A stretch of DNA of 64,000 nt from Cladopsammia gracilis (GCA_022457155.1 JAJGOT010000220.1:856001-920000), one strand, 5' to 3'; shown: positions 33,539 through 45,504, counted from the first letter of the stretch. Numbers and translations are program-made. Notes: generated by a model from the letters alone, not told the origin.

Positions 33539-33638
33539 CCACTCAAGATCTGAGTAGTTCATCTACTAGTATAACCCGCTCCTTCACCACAAGTAGAGCA
33601 CTATCTTGGCTTCGCCGGTGAACATTTAACTGAAACTT

Positions 33639-33640
<2 letters not shown>

Positions 33641-33706
<66 letters not shown>
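33641..33706. repeat. (AT)n microsatellite
   Basis: 33 AT units between the hammerhead repeat and copy B of the 1.2-kb TIR element. Confidence 0.97.
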
Positions 33707-33709
<3 letters not shown>

Positions 33710-33783
33710 ACTAGCGCCGTAGGCCGAGTCGGCTAAAATTAGGCGATATCACGCAAACTAGTACTTGAGCGCTATAATAGTTT

Positions 33784-34942
33784 TATAATTCAACACATTG
33801 ATAACAAAGCATAGTTTGAAGAAAAAATATCGCCGACAAGCCTTTTATTTAAAAAAAAAAAAAGCTTACAGATGTTTTACCGCGCGAAACTTGCAACATC
33901 ACACAGTTCATGAATGAAAGTGGCGCCTTTGTCAATATTGTGCCAGCTTGAACACTATAACTGTTTTATAATTCAACACATTGATAATAAATCACAGTTT
34001 CGAGAAAAAAAATCATTGAGATATACAACCTTTCATTAAGTAAAAAGGCTAACTACAATATTTTACCTCGCACCATTTCTTAAACAACAAACGGTGAATG
34101 CCGAAACTTTTGCCAAGCTAAAATTAATTTATCGTACACAATCAGTTGACAGTTTCTACGAAGAAATTTCGTCTGCTCAAAGAACGGAACAGAGTAGTGA
34201 CTACAAGAATTAAAACACAGTAAAATGGCATAGAATGTCTTAGTTACAAGTGTTTCGTATCTTAAAAAGTTCAATTCAGAATCAAAACAAATTGAACAAA
34301 CACACGGCTACGAACCTAAACATAGCGGCGAAAAGCAGGAAAGAACTACAGCGTGGACAGTAAGCTTACAAAAATTCACAGCTAAAGGATACAAGAAACG
34401 GTTAAAACATCGTACCTGTAGTTGATTTGGCTTTGTACGAGCTAAGTCAATCAATGTTGTTTACAAACTTGGAATGCTCGTTTTTTAGCTCCCACAGCCG
34501 TAATGAAGAGATCAGAAACTTTTCTGAGGAAACATCAAGTCTATATCATATTCCAGAGGTGATTACCAAAGGAATTTCAAGAAAATTGTGCTCCTTCATT
34601 CACTTCTTGTCGAGCGGTTAAACTTTGAACCAGTTTTCATTCAGCTACGCCAAGAAACACTGCGACCGCGACAACGCGAAAATTTCGCGCCTTTTTTGTC
34701 CAATCATGTGAACAGTATTTTTCTCTTGTCTTTTCTTCTCTTTTTTTCTTTCTTTTCCCTTTTTTAACTAATAGTTCACGCACTTTTTCGCGAAAAAACA
34801 CGAAATTGCAGGCAGCAGTCATTTTCACTTTCCTTCAAAATGCGAAATTTACCGCCATCGCTGGTTATACGTCATGTAGACATAACATATATCGATAACT
34901 TTTTTACCATATTTGGGCAGTGTATCAATGTGTTGAATTATA
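33784..34942. mobile_element. Non-autonomous TIR element, copy B
   Basis: Same element and orientation as 3609-4817, with the same 20-bp inverted ends (33784-33803 and 34923-34942). Small deletions separate the copies. Both copies adjoin a TA-rich tract on their left. Confidence 0.7.
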
Positions 34943-36292
34943 AATATCTATATTTGTTTATTTTAGACACCGCTTGGGCTATAAGAATTTGGCTTTCACT
35001 TCGAGTGAAACATCTCGTGGAAGACCGAAGAATGCAAACTTGGATTTGATAGCTTTTTCTAACTGAATTTTCACTTGAAAGTTAGATGTAATTAGGACAC
35101 AATATCATCCAGCTGGTGCAACTCAATCCACTAACATCAGGCGTTCGTCCGACGTTCGTCGAGACCAGTTACACCTGACTTACGGATGAATGACCGTATG
35201 GCCAGGTGTTACTTAATGTAAGCGTCATAATGTCCGTACATTTAGGTTTTCCCAACCTCCAACCCCCAACTCCCAACCACGTGGTAGGAAGTGACGTTAT
35301 TATCGAATGACGTAGGGAAACCATTTAGCACGCGGTAATTCGATGTGCCGTGCGTCGCTTCCCGTACGACAGAGGGTGAGTACAGGGATAGGGGTTCCCC
35401 AGAGGTGAAGTTGAAAAATAACCAACGAGTAGTTCAACATATTGAAAAATGCAATTAAATAAGAAGCGAAGTACCGCGAACGAAAATGCTGCTGGTGTAC
35501 GTAGGATCTGGCCTGGAGAAGATATAGTCAGCCAAAAACAGAGATAAAATTAAAGTATAAAGCAAGGCTGATACTACATAGAGCATTTAACGCGACAACG
35601 ACATGATAGAGCCCAAACTGAAAGCCAAAATGCAACCGTGGATAGCTGTTTCGACCTGGTTGGGTCTCGTCAGCACGGTGTAGCAGCAAAAAGATAGAAA
35701 AACTAGTGTTTATATCGCACGTGGTGATGATCACAGATGAGCTCAAATTCAAAAGTTTGCCAATTGACCCGCGTCACAGCGGCGCGTGTACTTTGAAAAA
35801 TACAATGCCTCTAAAACAAACTGAAAAGAAGAGTTTATTATGATATGAATAGTCTTTGACACTAAGGAACAACCTCGTTCCCAGGGTTTTTCCCTTAACG
35901 AGTTGACTAAGGAAACCACTCCTTGCTTTCTAAACAAAAATTTGATTGAAAGGTATGCAAATGAGGGTGGAACCAGACTGATCGCGTGTGGGGGGATACC
36001 TCAATAGGCATATGTGGGGGTGTGAAGTTTCATGTGGGGGGATACTAATGGTATCATGATAGAGAGCGGGAATATGTGACGTCATTTCTCATAAGCATAA
36101 TTATCATAAGAAGTGGGAGGACACATGTGCGGAGATCAAACTCTTTTGCATACTAAGTCGCGCTCACAGGGTTTCAAAGAAAAACCTCCCAATTTAGAAA
36201 CTGGGGTTTTGTGTCAATGTAGCCATAGAGAAATGAGGGAGCAATTTCCGTGTCATGTTTAAATGCGTTTATTCACGTTTATTGCTGTCCAC
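34943..36292. other. No gene seen
   Basis: Contains a tgtgggggatac-type short repeat near 35980-36050. Otherwise unremarkable single-copy-looking DNA. Confidence 0.4.
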
Positions 36293-36876
36293 CTAGTTGA
36301 ATTCTTCTTCTTCGCCGTCCGCTTCTTCTTTGTTAAGGACTTGCACAACTTTAAGGACTCTGCTTAACTAAAATTTTTGTTTGTCCACAGCTGCTTCTGT
36401 GGCCTCTTCATAATCCATAGATTCCTCGTCCATGAAACGACGTAGGATTTCATGACTTCTAGGTGTACAGGGTCACGTTTGAGATGATGAAACCACTTAG
36501 ATAGTGCAAGTACAACCTTCAGATGCACCCTTTTCCAGGAATCGTTCCACTTGTTTGTCATACCTTGGACTAAAATCATCTTTTACTTCTGTACGCAGAT
36601 TTCCCCATGGATCATTGCTGTCGGATTCCGAATCACTTTCTTCTTCATCCGTACTTTCTTCGTCATTTACTTCCTCTTCTGAATCAGTGTCCACGCTTTC
36701 TTACTCATCTCCTTTTTCATTTTTCATATTCTTCGTCTGCATCGACTTCAGAAATCACTTCTCCACTTCTCCTCTTGTTCTTTCTCGAAACGTTTCCAAA
36801 CACCTTGCCTCTCGTGACGGTCTATGTTGTAGCTTCGACTAAACGGTTTTTGACAATACTGGCAAAGATGTGCCAT
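36293..36876 (-). pseudogene. C2H2 finger plus acidic tail protein, broken
   Basis: Minus-strand reading from ATG 36876 gives MAHLCQYCQKPFSRSYNIDR, a single C2H2 finger with C-x2-C and then RHER. A frame change follows, then a strongly acidic block DTDSEEEVNDEESTDEEESD, then DPWGNLRTEVKDDF, DKQVERFLEKGASEG, another frame change, KRDPVHLEVMKS, FMDEESMDYEEATEAAVDKQ, a stop, and an acidic end EADGEEEEFN at 36293. I recall similar finger-acidic-EAAxxAVxKRKF proteins as multicopy genes in corals, probably tied to mobile elements. Function unknown. At least two frameshifts and one stop make it a pseudogene. Confidence 0.6.
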
Positions 36877-36929
36877 ACGCCAAGTGATGCAGACTTGGCT
36901 TTCCTCTAACTCAAAATGAGCACGGCTAG

Positions 36930-37590
36930 CCTTATCGTCTATTTATATGTACGAGTAACTCAATTTTAGGAAGTGACTCATGCTCATCACATGACTCAAT
37001 TTGAGTGAGTGACTCATACTCATACTCATGCTCGTGCTTATAGCATGAGAAACTTAATTTGGATGAGTAACTCAATAATGCAATCAGTGACTCATGCACA
37101 TACTCGTGCTTGTGCTCATGGGATATGTAACGCAGTTTGAGTGAGTAACTCGTGCTCATAGTGAGAGTAACTCAATAACGCAATCAGTAACTCCTGTTCA
37201 TGCCCATTTTCATCACATGCTCTGGTATGAGTAACTCAATTTGCCAGTGAGTAACTCATGTTCTTAGTAAGAGTGACTCAATAACGCAATCACTGACTCA
37301 TGCTCATGCTCATTAACCCATGTTCATAGTAAGAGTAACTCAATTTGAGTGAGTAATTCATGCTCATTCATAGCCAGATTAACTCAATAACGCAATCAGT
37401 GACTCATCAGATCCTCATACTCATCACATGACTCAAATCGATTTACGAGCACGAGTAAATCGTAAGTATGTGCATGAGTCACTGATTGAGTTATTGAGTT
37501 ACCCTTGCTATGACCACGATTCACTCCCTCGAAGTGAGTTACTCATACTCTGAGCAGGAGTATAAGCATGTGACGAGTGCGAGTCACTGA
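36930..37590. repeat. gagtaactcaa/tgactcatgctcat minisatellite
   Basis: Many degenerate units mixing gagtgactcatgctcat, agagtaactcaat and aacgcaatcagtgactc. The minus-strand frame at 36932-37159 (Ser/His/Glu-rich) is a by-product. Confidence 0.8.
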
Positions 37591-37685
37591 TTGCCAACCT
37601 TTTTGTACATATGAAGTTCTGTGTAATGTTAGTTTAATGATCTGTTTAATGTTGGTTAGTTTAGTTAGGTATAATAGATCTTCAT

Positions 37686-37704
37686 TTTTTCTAATGGCCC
37701 GTCC
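37686..37704. mobile_element. Right end of a Harbinger-type MITE
   Basis: ctaatggcccgtccc followed by TAA resembles the terminus of the MITE at 19444-20279. I could not find its left partner. Confidence 0.35.
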
Positions 37705-38115
37705 CTAATAATGGCGGCGTCGAATCGTCGGACAATTTGTTAGCGCTTTTTTCTATCGTTAAATGTATCGTTAAATGTATTTTTAAATTAATTTGATAAG
37801 AGTATAACATACATACATACATGCTTTATTTAATGTGGATATACTCTTAGCTTAAAAGCTAGTTTACAGGTATTCCACCTAATAACTAGTTAAAACCTAA
37901 CAATTAAACAACACTAATATAACAATACATCAGATAAAACCGCTAATTAAATACTATAATTAAAACTATTATTACAATATTATCGCCGCAGTCAAAATGC
38001 TAACAAGCACGTTATTATCAGTAAAAATGGTTACAGGGTTTCGAAATGCCCTTTTTAACAGGTGTTTGTGAAAAAAACTCAAAGGCTCCTGTGAGCCAAC
38101 CCGTGAATACGAAAT

Positions 38116-39335
38116 GTGCACGAAAAGGTATCGACAAAGAACATGACGCAGAGGAGGCGAACAGCTGAGAAAGTTGGAACGACGGTGATCGTCTCTCAAG
38201 ACATGAAAGTCACGATGAAGAAAGATCAATTTCTGTCGAATGTGAAGAACAAACAGTTCATAAACATGCTCAGCCAGTTTCTGCAGAAGACCGACTGCCT
38301 GACTTACCACGCGCAGGGTGACGCAGATCTTCTCATTGTGAAGACAGCTGTAGAGTCTGCGAGAACAAGAACCATAGCACTCATTGTGAAGACAGCTGTA
38401 GAGTCTGCGAGAACAAGAACCATAGCACTTGTCGGCGACGATACTGATCTACTCGTGCTTCTTTGTTACTATACCAGCCCTGACAGCTGTGACCTGTACT
38501 TCAAGCCAGAGCCTAAAGGCTAATTCACGACAACGCGTTTGGAACATCAAGAAAGTTAAGGAGCAGTGGATGGGGGGGGGGGGGGGGCGGAGGTGTGACA
38601 ACATTTTATTTATACACGCCATCACTGGGTGCGACACCACATCCCGCCTGCATGGAATCGGCAAGGGTGCGGCTTTGAAGGAATTCGTAAACTCCCCATA
38701 CTTCCGAGAGCAAGCAAAAGTCTTTAACATGACTTCCACCGTGGATGAAATTGCTGCAGCGGGTGAGAATGCGTTGGTATCTCTTTACAATGGGAAACCC
38801 GGCGATGGGCTTGATGTCCTCAGATACCAGAAGTACTGCGAGAAAGTGGCAAGTAAGAGCACGCAAATCCAACCCCAAAGCCTACCACCGACATCTACTG
38901 CAGCAATATATCACAGCCTACGGGTGAACCTGCAAGTAAAGGAATGGAAAGGCGAGAGTCTCGATATGCGAGTAGAGGAGTGGAACTGGAATGTTACCGA
39001 AGATCGAGTGGTCCCGTTTATGACGCACTTGCCACCAGCGTCCGACTCCCTAGCTTCTGCCGATCGTGAGGTGCAACTGCTCATCAGACTGCAGCACGTT
39101 AAGATGTACCTGCCGTAAGTACAGCCTCGAGTGTTCTTCAGCATGTGGCCAATGCAGAGGATCTGGGTGTACAAACTCCGCCTTAAAGTCAGTGGACGAA
39201 AACAGTGATGACTCTAAAGATAAGGCACTTAAAGAGTTTAGCCAAATGAAACGATTTTATATGAAAATAAACTCTCTGGCTGAACTTGTGCCCTATCTTA
39301 CTCTATATTTATACTCCTGTACCAATTTTGAATGA
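38116..39335 (+). pseudogene. GDDTDLLVLL / CXC-tail multicopy protein, broken
   Basis: Three frames join in order. First: TQRRRTAEKVGTTVIV, DADLLIVKTAVE, VGDDTDLLVLLCYY and LYFKPEPKG (38116-38523). Second: VWNIKKVKEQW, NILFIHAITGCDTTSRLHGI, GKGAALKEFVNSPYF, LDVLRYQKYCEKVASKS and LPPTSTAAIYHSLRVN (to about 39056). Third: VRCNCSSDCSTLRCTCRK then ECSSACGQCRGSGCTNS, a Cys-rich CXC-like tail, with a stop at 39335. I know this arrangement from multicopy invertebrate proteins of unknown role. The GDDTDLL block recalls PIN/FEN-type nucleases, which is inference. Defects: two frameshifts, a G-run expansion at 38569-38587 and a 48-bp tandem duplication (38335-38430) repeating LIVKTAVESARTRTIA. Confidence 0.65.
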
Positions 39336-39595
39336 TTTCAGACAAATGTAAGACCTGCAAATGCATAATAAATCAACTTCCGGTTCAGAGCCTCATTCCA
39401 TGTTGCACCAGAGAGTGAGTTAGCGTCACTATAAACAAACCCGTTTTTGTTGATGTTCGCGTGTGTTGATTTAATATGATTTTTAGTACGTTGTTATAGA
39501 TGTTTCAGATACTATTATGAAGAGAAATCTTCTGTTGCAATTAGTTTTGGGTCAAAACCGTAAAATAACTGGCCTAATGCGGAAAAGGTTTATTT

Positions 39596-40110
39596 CTGAG
39601 TGATGGACCGAGCGAGCGAGCAAGCGAGCGAGAGGGCGAGCGAGTGAGCGAGTGAATTAGCCACCGTTACCGATATAACCCGTTCATTACGCTTGCGCGT
39701 ATTCACGGGTTAAAAAGGAAATCCTATCAAAGAAAGTGTCAGTAACAAGAGGCTCCAAGCAGCCTATACTCATGCGCATGCGTAAGAAAGTTTTATGATA
39801 TATTTTAAACATGATAAGAAAAGTACTCCTTTCATTCTCGATTGCAATTCCCGACTCTAAACCACTCGACCATCGAGGAACATCAAGGTAGATTAATGCA
39901 TCAAAACGTGTGTCTCGGTAGAAAAATATATTCGTTTACAATAAATTATTTTTATCGCTGGATTCACGTTGTTACAAAATGCATTCGTAACAAAGCATTA
40001 CGTCACTTAGTTTACAGCTGAGTGATGGAATGAGCGAGCGAGTAAGTGATTTAGCCACCGTTACCGATAACCTGTTAATTATGCTTGCGCAAATTCACGG
40101 TTTAAAAAGG
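39596..40110. repeat. Direct repeat pair with gagc microsatellite
   Basis: 39596-39720 (ctgagtgatgga, gagcgagcga, ttagccaccgttaccgat, attcacggg) recurs in shorter form at 40016-40110. The gcgagcga tract in the first is expanded. Confidence 0.65.
39745..39890. repeat. Dispersed repeat with agcctatactcatgcgcatg motif
   Basis: The motif agaggctcc.agcctatact.atgcgcatgcgtaa appears at 39748, 43012 and in altered form at 40864 and 20698, each with different flanks. Probably a short interspersed element. The family is unknown to me. Confidence 0.5.
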
Positions 40111-41100
40111 AAGAATAGAAACTCAGACTAATAAATAAAATAGATATAATTATTTTGTTTTCACTGTGACAACAGCAAACCATTCCAGCTCTTAGGATTG
40201 CGCATCCTTTATTAGCAGAACTGCCAAAATGACACATCTTTCAACAGTTTGTTTGCTCTTGTCACAAGAAATAAATGCTGGCATATTGTGATCAGTTGGT
40301 GAAAACAACAAAAACATAGGTACTTGTGAATATAATAATTGGTGAGCTGGAAAACCATTGTATTTGGACACCGTCTTGAAACCAGGCATTGAATTTTCAG
40401 GTTTTGTATTTTGAAGCATAGACTTTTAACCTTTTCCCCCTGTCAGCCCACTGGTCAGTGATGTGGTGGGAAAATGGGGATGAAAGAGGATAATAATCAA
40501 TTCAATGACTCACCTTACGGATGTAACCTTTCCACGTGAATCTTTCTATAAACGGCCCCTCTTTGAGTTAATATGATTGCCAGTGTAGCAATGATGAATC
40601 CATGTAGGTTCTAAACAGTTATACCAAGCACGCATCACGCCTTCCCTTTTGAGTTCAATAAACGGAATTATGGAAACGAAAAAACTTTTTTCATGAAAAC
40701 GAAGAGCGCGGTACAATCGTACAAATGTACAACTCGCCGGTGTCCTGTGAGATAAAGAGCATCGCAGGCGCATCGAGTCCGGAGTCTTTATTAGCGGTAA
40801 ACCTTCATGTAAGCTACATATACTGTCTTAAAATTAGTTTGTCGCAACAAAAAGCTAATAAACAAGAGGCCACTATTGTAGCCTACACTCATGCGCTTGC
40901 ATAAGAAAGTTTTACGGTTTATTTTAAACGGGTCACGCACCCCTCCCCCGTCAACGAATTTTGCATGACACACATTGCACCATCACACAAGACATGTTGA
41001 TTGAAGCTACCAATTTTTCTGTACTCGCTTTGAATATTTAATTTGTTGATTCCTGATCAAACCCACACTAGTCTAATACTTCCCAAACCGTGAATTATTT
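40111..41100. other. No gene seen
   Basis: Contains one of the dispersed repeats near 40864-40980 and short chance frames only. Confidence 0.4.
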
Positions 41101-41105
41101 CGGTC

Positions 41106-41145
41106 ACTTCTGAGGATGTATGTTGCAACATACGAAACGTCAAGT
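41106..41145 (+). ncRNA. PLE-type hammerhead ribozyme motif
   Basis: ACTT (41106-41109) pairs with AAGT (41142-41145). The core CTGAGGA is at 41110-41116. Stem II is an eight-pair perfect palindrome GTATGTTG/CAACATAC, followed by GAAAC and GTC. Stem III is only AC/GT, the minimal form known from Penelope-like elements, which act as dimers. One extra base precedes stem II. No element ORF is recognisable nearby. Confidence 0.55.
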
Positions 41146-41246
41146 TAATATTTTGTTTTCCAACATGCTTTTTATTGTCATGTTTGTCACTGCAGTTTGT
41201 GTGCTATTTCTTATTTCTATTTCATTGGGTTATTCCAGAAAGAATC

Positions 41247-41400
41247 CACCCCCCCCCCCCCCCCCAACCGACGGACGGCAAGACTGTTTGACCCCTCCCC
41301 CTCCTCCCGGATTTCCTGGCCCGCTAGACTCTCCCCCCCCCCCCTCCCTCCCGCCTGTATTTCCAAGCCCCAGAGACCTCCTGCCCAGATTTCCAATAAA
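41247..41400. repeat. C-rich low-complexity tract
   Basis: Two long C runs and ctccc repeats. The Pro-rich frames across it (41120-41499) are artefacts. A further C-run lies at 41531-41555. Confidence 0.8.
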
Positions 41401-42196
41401 TTTTTGGAAGTTCTAAATTTATCTGAGATAATGAAAGAAATACATGTAATCGGATTCAGGAGATTCTGCTTTTATAATGCCAAAACTGAAACATTTTAAT
41501 AAAAATAAATATTGCGTGACGCATCATGACCCCCCCCCCCCCCTCCTCCCCCACCCGTTTAATTTCATATATGCAAATTTCGTGTGAAATGTAATTCGAT
41601 TTATGAGTCAAAACGTTTTAATGAAACTCATATTTCCTTGAATGAAAATGTCTCTCCCTTGAATAAAAGAGTTAAACGCTTATCAGAATTCAGAGATTTT
41701 CTGCTTCCGGAAGGCTTGGCGATTTATATATCCTAACTGCAGCGCGGGCGAATTCTTCACAAAATAATATTTAAATTCAGCAATCTGCTTTATTTATATC
41801 TAGTGTTTTCTAAAATTTCCGACTTTTCCTGTGTATATAGAATGCCATTCTTATCCGTAAAGATGATTCGCATAATGTTTTCGCGAATCAAAAAAATCTT
41901 GAAAGCAAACTTTTTTTTAGAAAGCGCCATCGGCCATCTAACTTAATTGTATTTACTAGCGTGATTATTGGCTTCACGAAGAAAACATTCGAACAAGTTT
42001 AATCGCAATTTGCCTTTACACAGGAAAAAGGACAACGAATTCTCTCAGTTGAACGTTTTATTTAAATATCTATTAGTTTAGTCTCAAGAGCAAAATGCGT
42101 TAAATTATCGCATCGAGGAAGCCGTGTCAGCAACGCAAGCAAATTTTAGCACATGTCGAAAAACAAACAGTGACAACAGTCTATGAAATGTTTCTT

Positions 42197-42408
42197 ACAA
42201 AGTAAATGGACATTCAAAAATGTTATTTTCTTTACCGTAGTTTTCCAGGAATGCTTGAAAATTCTTAGTAAAGTCTGCCGCTTCGTGCTTCGAGTATGAA
42301 TTCTGTAGGAAGACATGTCTCGCTTTGTGTCTCGCTTTGTGATCCTCACAGGACGATTCCATCGCTTTCAGCTCTCTAACCGCCACTTCAAAGGCATACA
42401 AATCGTCT
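42197..42408 (-). other. Possible orphan exon (minus strand), unrecognised
   Basis: Open minus-strand frame DLYAFEVAVRELKAMESS, then FLQNSYSKHEAADFTKNFQ and FLENYGKENNIFECPFTL before a stop. Composition is gene-like (charged, helical) and cttaag precedes it as a weak acceptor. A possible donor g|gtaaag lies within. A 12-bp repeat encodes KARHKARH. No homologue known to me and no partner exon seen, so it may be chance. Confidence 0.25.
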
Positions 42409-42737
42409 TAAGGACTCTTTCTTTCCATTTCGAAGTCTTCAAAGGCATGTTTACATTTTGGTAATAGAAAATGAACTTCTGAAAAATTGAAGTGTAGAGT
42501 ACAGAAGAGGCCATATTTATTTGAATCTGATAGTTTTCTCTGAGTGACAAACCGATTCTCTCTAGTCCCCCCTAAAACCCAGACATGTGCTCAGTAGACG
42601 AATTCTGATTGGTTCAACCTTCCCGAAGCCTTTTATAACAATAGGAGGCAAAAATAACTTTCTATGGGAGGCACGGGTGAGTTCGCGTACACTAAAATAT
42701 TCGTGCATAAATTCATGCGCATGCGTAATAAAGTCTT

Positions 42738-42992
42738 TTGAATGTTTTGTGAATGAAGGCTGTACCACAATGAAACCAGTGATTCTTCTAAGTCTTGTAT
42801 ATACCAAACGTGAACATACTAATGTATGTAGGATTGTAGGAGATGCTGTCGTGACACGTAAGTAACGCTCTTTTACCGGAAGTGACAGTAGCCGGAAGTT
42901 ACTAAACAGGAAGTGTAAATGGCTAAGACATGAACCGGAAGTGCACTATTTAAAATATTCGTGCATAAATTTGCATGCAAAATCGTGACACA
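42738..42992. repeat. 255-bp repeat, copy 1 of 2
   Basis: Direct repeat of 45250-45504: gaatgaaggctgta, accagtgattcttctaagt, gtaacgctcttttaccggaa and a run of ccggaagt motifs. A third, shorter piece is at 47226-47285. Confidence 0.8.
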
Positions 42993-43359
42993 AAAAAAAT
43001 AAAAATAACAAGAGGCTCCTAGCAGCCTATACTTATGCGCATGCGTAAGTAAGTTAAGAAGATGATAAGAAGATAAGAAGATGATAAGAAGATGTCCGAC
43101 ATGGCGAAGAGTACTCCTTTCATTCAGTCATCGTTCCTGCAAACCATGTTGTTCCTCGCGAAGCGAGGTTAATAAATTTGTCGTTCCTCGGGAGCTAAGC
43201 CGCGTGAATTCGAGCGAAAAAAAAAAATATATATATATATATACTTGAAGGTGTCCGGCAGTTGCCTGGCAACAAAAATCGCGACCGCTGACAATGGCGT
43301 ATTATGTTTATTCATGGCGGCCGTGCCGGCGGCCGTTTAACCTTACTCATAGTCTGTCA

Positions 43360-43870
43360 AAAAATGTTTACTCTCGATGAAACACAACCAATTTCTGATG
43401 CAAATGAGAAAGAACACCAAAGACAACAACGCTGGATTCCAGAAGTGGCTGGAAATCCTTGTCCGTGAAAATTAACTACCGAAACTCCGCTGAACGGTGA
43501 CTTGAAATTCAGCGCAATCGCGATCGAGCAACGAAGACGGACAACGAGAGCATACATTACAAAGATTTCGAACAGCCTAGCCACACCGTTTGACTAGGTT
43601 CAAACGCCTTGACAAAATGCCGCTATTAGAATTCTGAACGAAACCGATCAGGAGAGGCGACACCGACTGGAAGTGTTGGACAAAATGATTCTCTTTGTAG
43701 ACGCAACGAGAGGCGGCAAGAATTACACGATCAGCTAAATACTCGTGACGAATATCTTTCATACCTGATACGGTACGTACGGAAAATCAATCATTGATTA
43801 CAAGAAAGGCTCAGAGAAGAAGAACGATTAAGAAATGTAGCTGAAATCACCGGCTAAACTACTGAGAGGA
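43360..43870. other. Degraded, possibly once coding
   Basis: Plus-strand frames are Arg/Glu-rich and broken by many stops (ERLREEERLRNVAEITG near 43810). This recalls the basic repeats of some Helitron or element proteins, but I cannot name it. Confidence 0.2.
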
Positions 43871-44268
43871 TAATCAAACACTGAAAAATACTTCTCTTAC
43901 TACACACTGTAATTTGATGTTTATTGATATTCTCACTAACGTCACTAAGGAACTTTTTAAATGATCAAAACTACAGATAAATGATCAAAACTACAGATCA
44001 CACAGGTGGAAATTATTTCCCAAATATACAACATTTACATGATGTAGCATTGTTTGTGAATAAAACAGTGATCGAGTTGTATACGTATACAGTATCTTGA
44101 GTTTACAGCATTCATAAAATAGTTCAATAAGAAATAAGTAAGGAGAATTTCTGTTTACAATTTGGATAAAAACATTTTGTTAGGAAAAAACAATTTTCTG
44201 TTAGCAATCATGACCACCTAATGTCAATGTGTAGCAACCGTATACATGTAGCTAAACACATGACACAT

Positions 44269-44393
44269 CAACATTACTGCTTCACATTTATTATTGGAAC
44301 GATGATGAGTATCTTAAATCTCCTCACAATATCAGTGTACGAGCAAGTACATGGAGTATACAAATTGAGAACCTGATCACCTTCAACATAAGT
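44269..44393 (-). other. Possible terminal exon (minus strand), unrecognised
   Basis: After tttccacag the minus strand stays open as TTYVEGDQVLNLYTPCTCSY followed by TDIVRRFKILIIVPIINVKQ and a stop. The acceptor is reasonable, but no upstream exon was recognised. It may equally be repeat-derived. Confidence 0.2.
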
Positions 44394-45249
44394 TGTCTGT
44401 GGAAAATGAATACAAATTCATTGTAGTTATATGACTATGTGAACTGCATTGACACCAGTAAGAAGAATGTACATCAACAAATTAATTTTGATTTCAAGAT
44501 TTTTAAAGGCGCTAACTGGTCATGAAGGCCTAAGTCCTAGTCTTAACCTACAAATTCTCCATCCAGGTCTCTATACATTGCTTATGGTATTTGCAGAGAA
44601 TCTGTTGCTTCATCTTGAATATTCATGTTTTGTAATCAATTTTGTAATTCCCATGACCTGTATCCAAAATATAGTATTGTTACTGCTGGGAGAATCTCAT
44701 GCGCCACTTTCACCATTGAGTTGTTATTTTTTAGACAACATCACTTTTCAGCAGCAGTAAAGTCCTGTGATCTCAACCATTCAAACGAATAGAGAATTGC
44801 ATTACCAATTGTTTGATTTCCAGTATATAGAACAAAAACTATAACAGTATGTAAAGGGAACAGGAGATAGCACTAGCTCACAAGTTTCAAAAATGGAATT
44901 TAATTGAGACAATCAAAATAAACAGAACACCACTGCGTATTGTTTTAGACCGAAGATGGGGGGGGGGGGGGGGGGGGGGGCAGTCCCATGGCAGTTACAG
45001 CGACCCACAGCTCAAAACCCAACACTGACCAACACCAGCTCTCCAGGAAGACAGGGCACAAAGTACAAGTTAAATTGAAGAGAATGAGAACGAAAATGTC
45101 TCAACTTTAAATGAGATCATTGCCAGCAAGCAACCCAACCTCTCCATTTAAATCAGAAATTCCATCTCTCCCTCCCACATCGCTAAACTTTTGTAGTGCA
45201 TCCTCCCCCGAGCTTCGCGAGGTTCTGCGAGACACGTATTTCTAGTTTA

Positions 45250-45504
45250 CTATTGAATGTTTTGGAAATGAAGGCTGTAGCACAATGAAGCCAGTGATTC
45301 TTCTAAGTATTATATATACCAAACGTGAACATGGTAATGTATGTAGGGTTGTAGGAGATGCTGTCGTGACACTTGAGTAACGCTCTTTTACCGGAAGTGA
45401 GAGTAGCCGGAAGTCACTAAAGAGGAAGTGTAAATGGCGAAGACATGAACCGGAAGTGTACAATTTAAAATATGCGTGCATACATTTGCATGCAAAATCG
45501 TGAC
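45250..45504. repeat. 255-bp repeat, copy 2 of 2
   Basis: Partner of 42738-42992 in the same orientation, ending aaaatcgtgacac. It is followed by an (AAT)n tract. Confidence 0.8.

Noticed and set aside
36504..36842. Plus-strand Ser-rich frame
   Set aside because: Complement of the acidic (GAA/GAT-rich) pseudogene on the minus strand.
41120..41499. Proline-rich reading frames
   Set aside because: Produced by C homopolymers and ctccc repeats; both frames are equally open.
43360..43870. Helitron-type basic N-terminus
   Set aside because: Arg/Glu-rich pieces only, many stops, no Rep or helicase motif; kept only as a low-confidence region.
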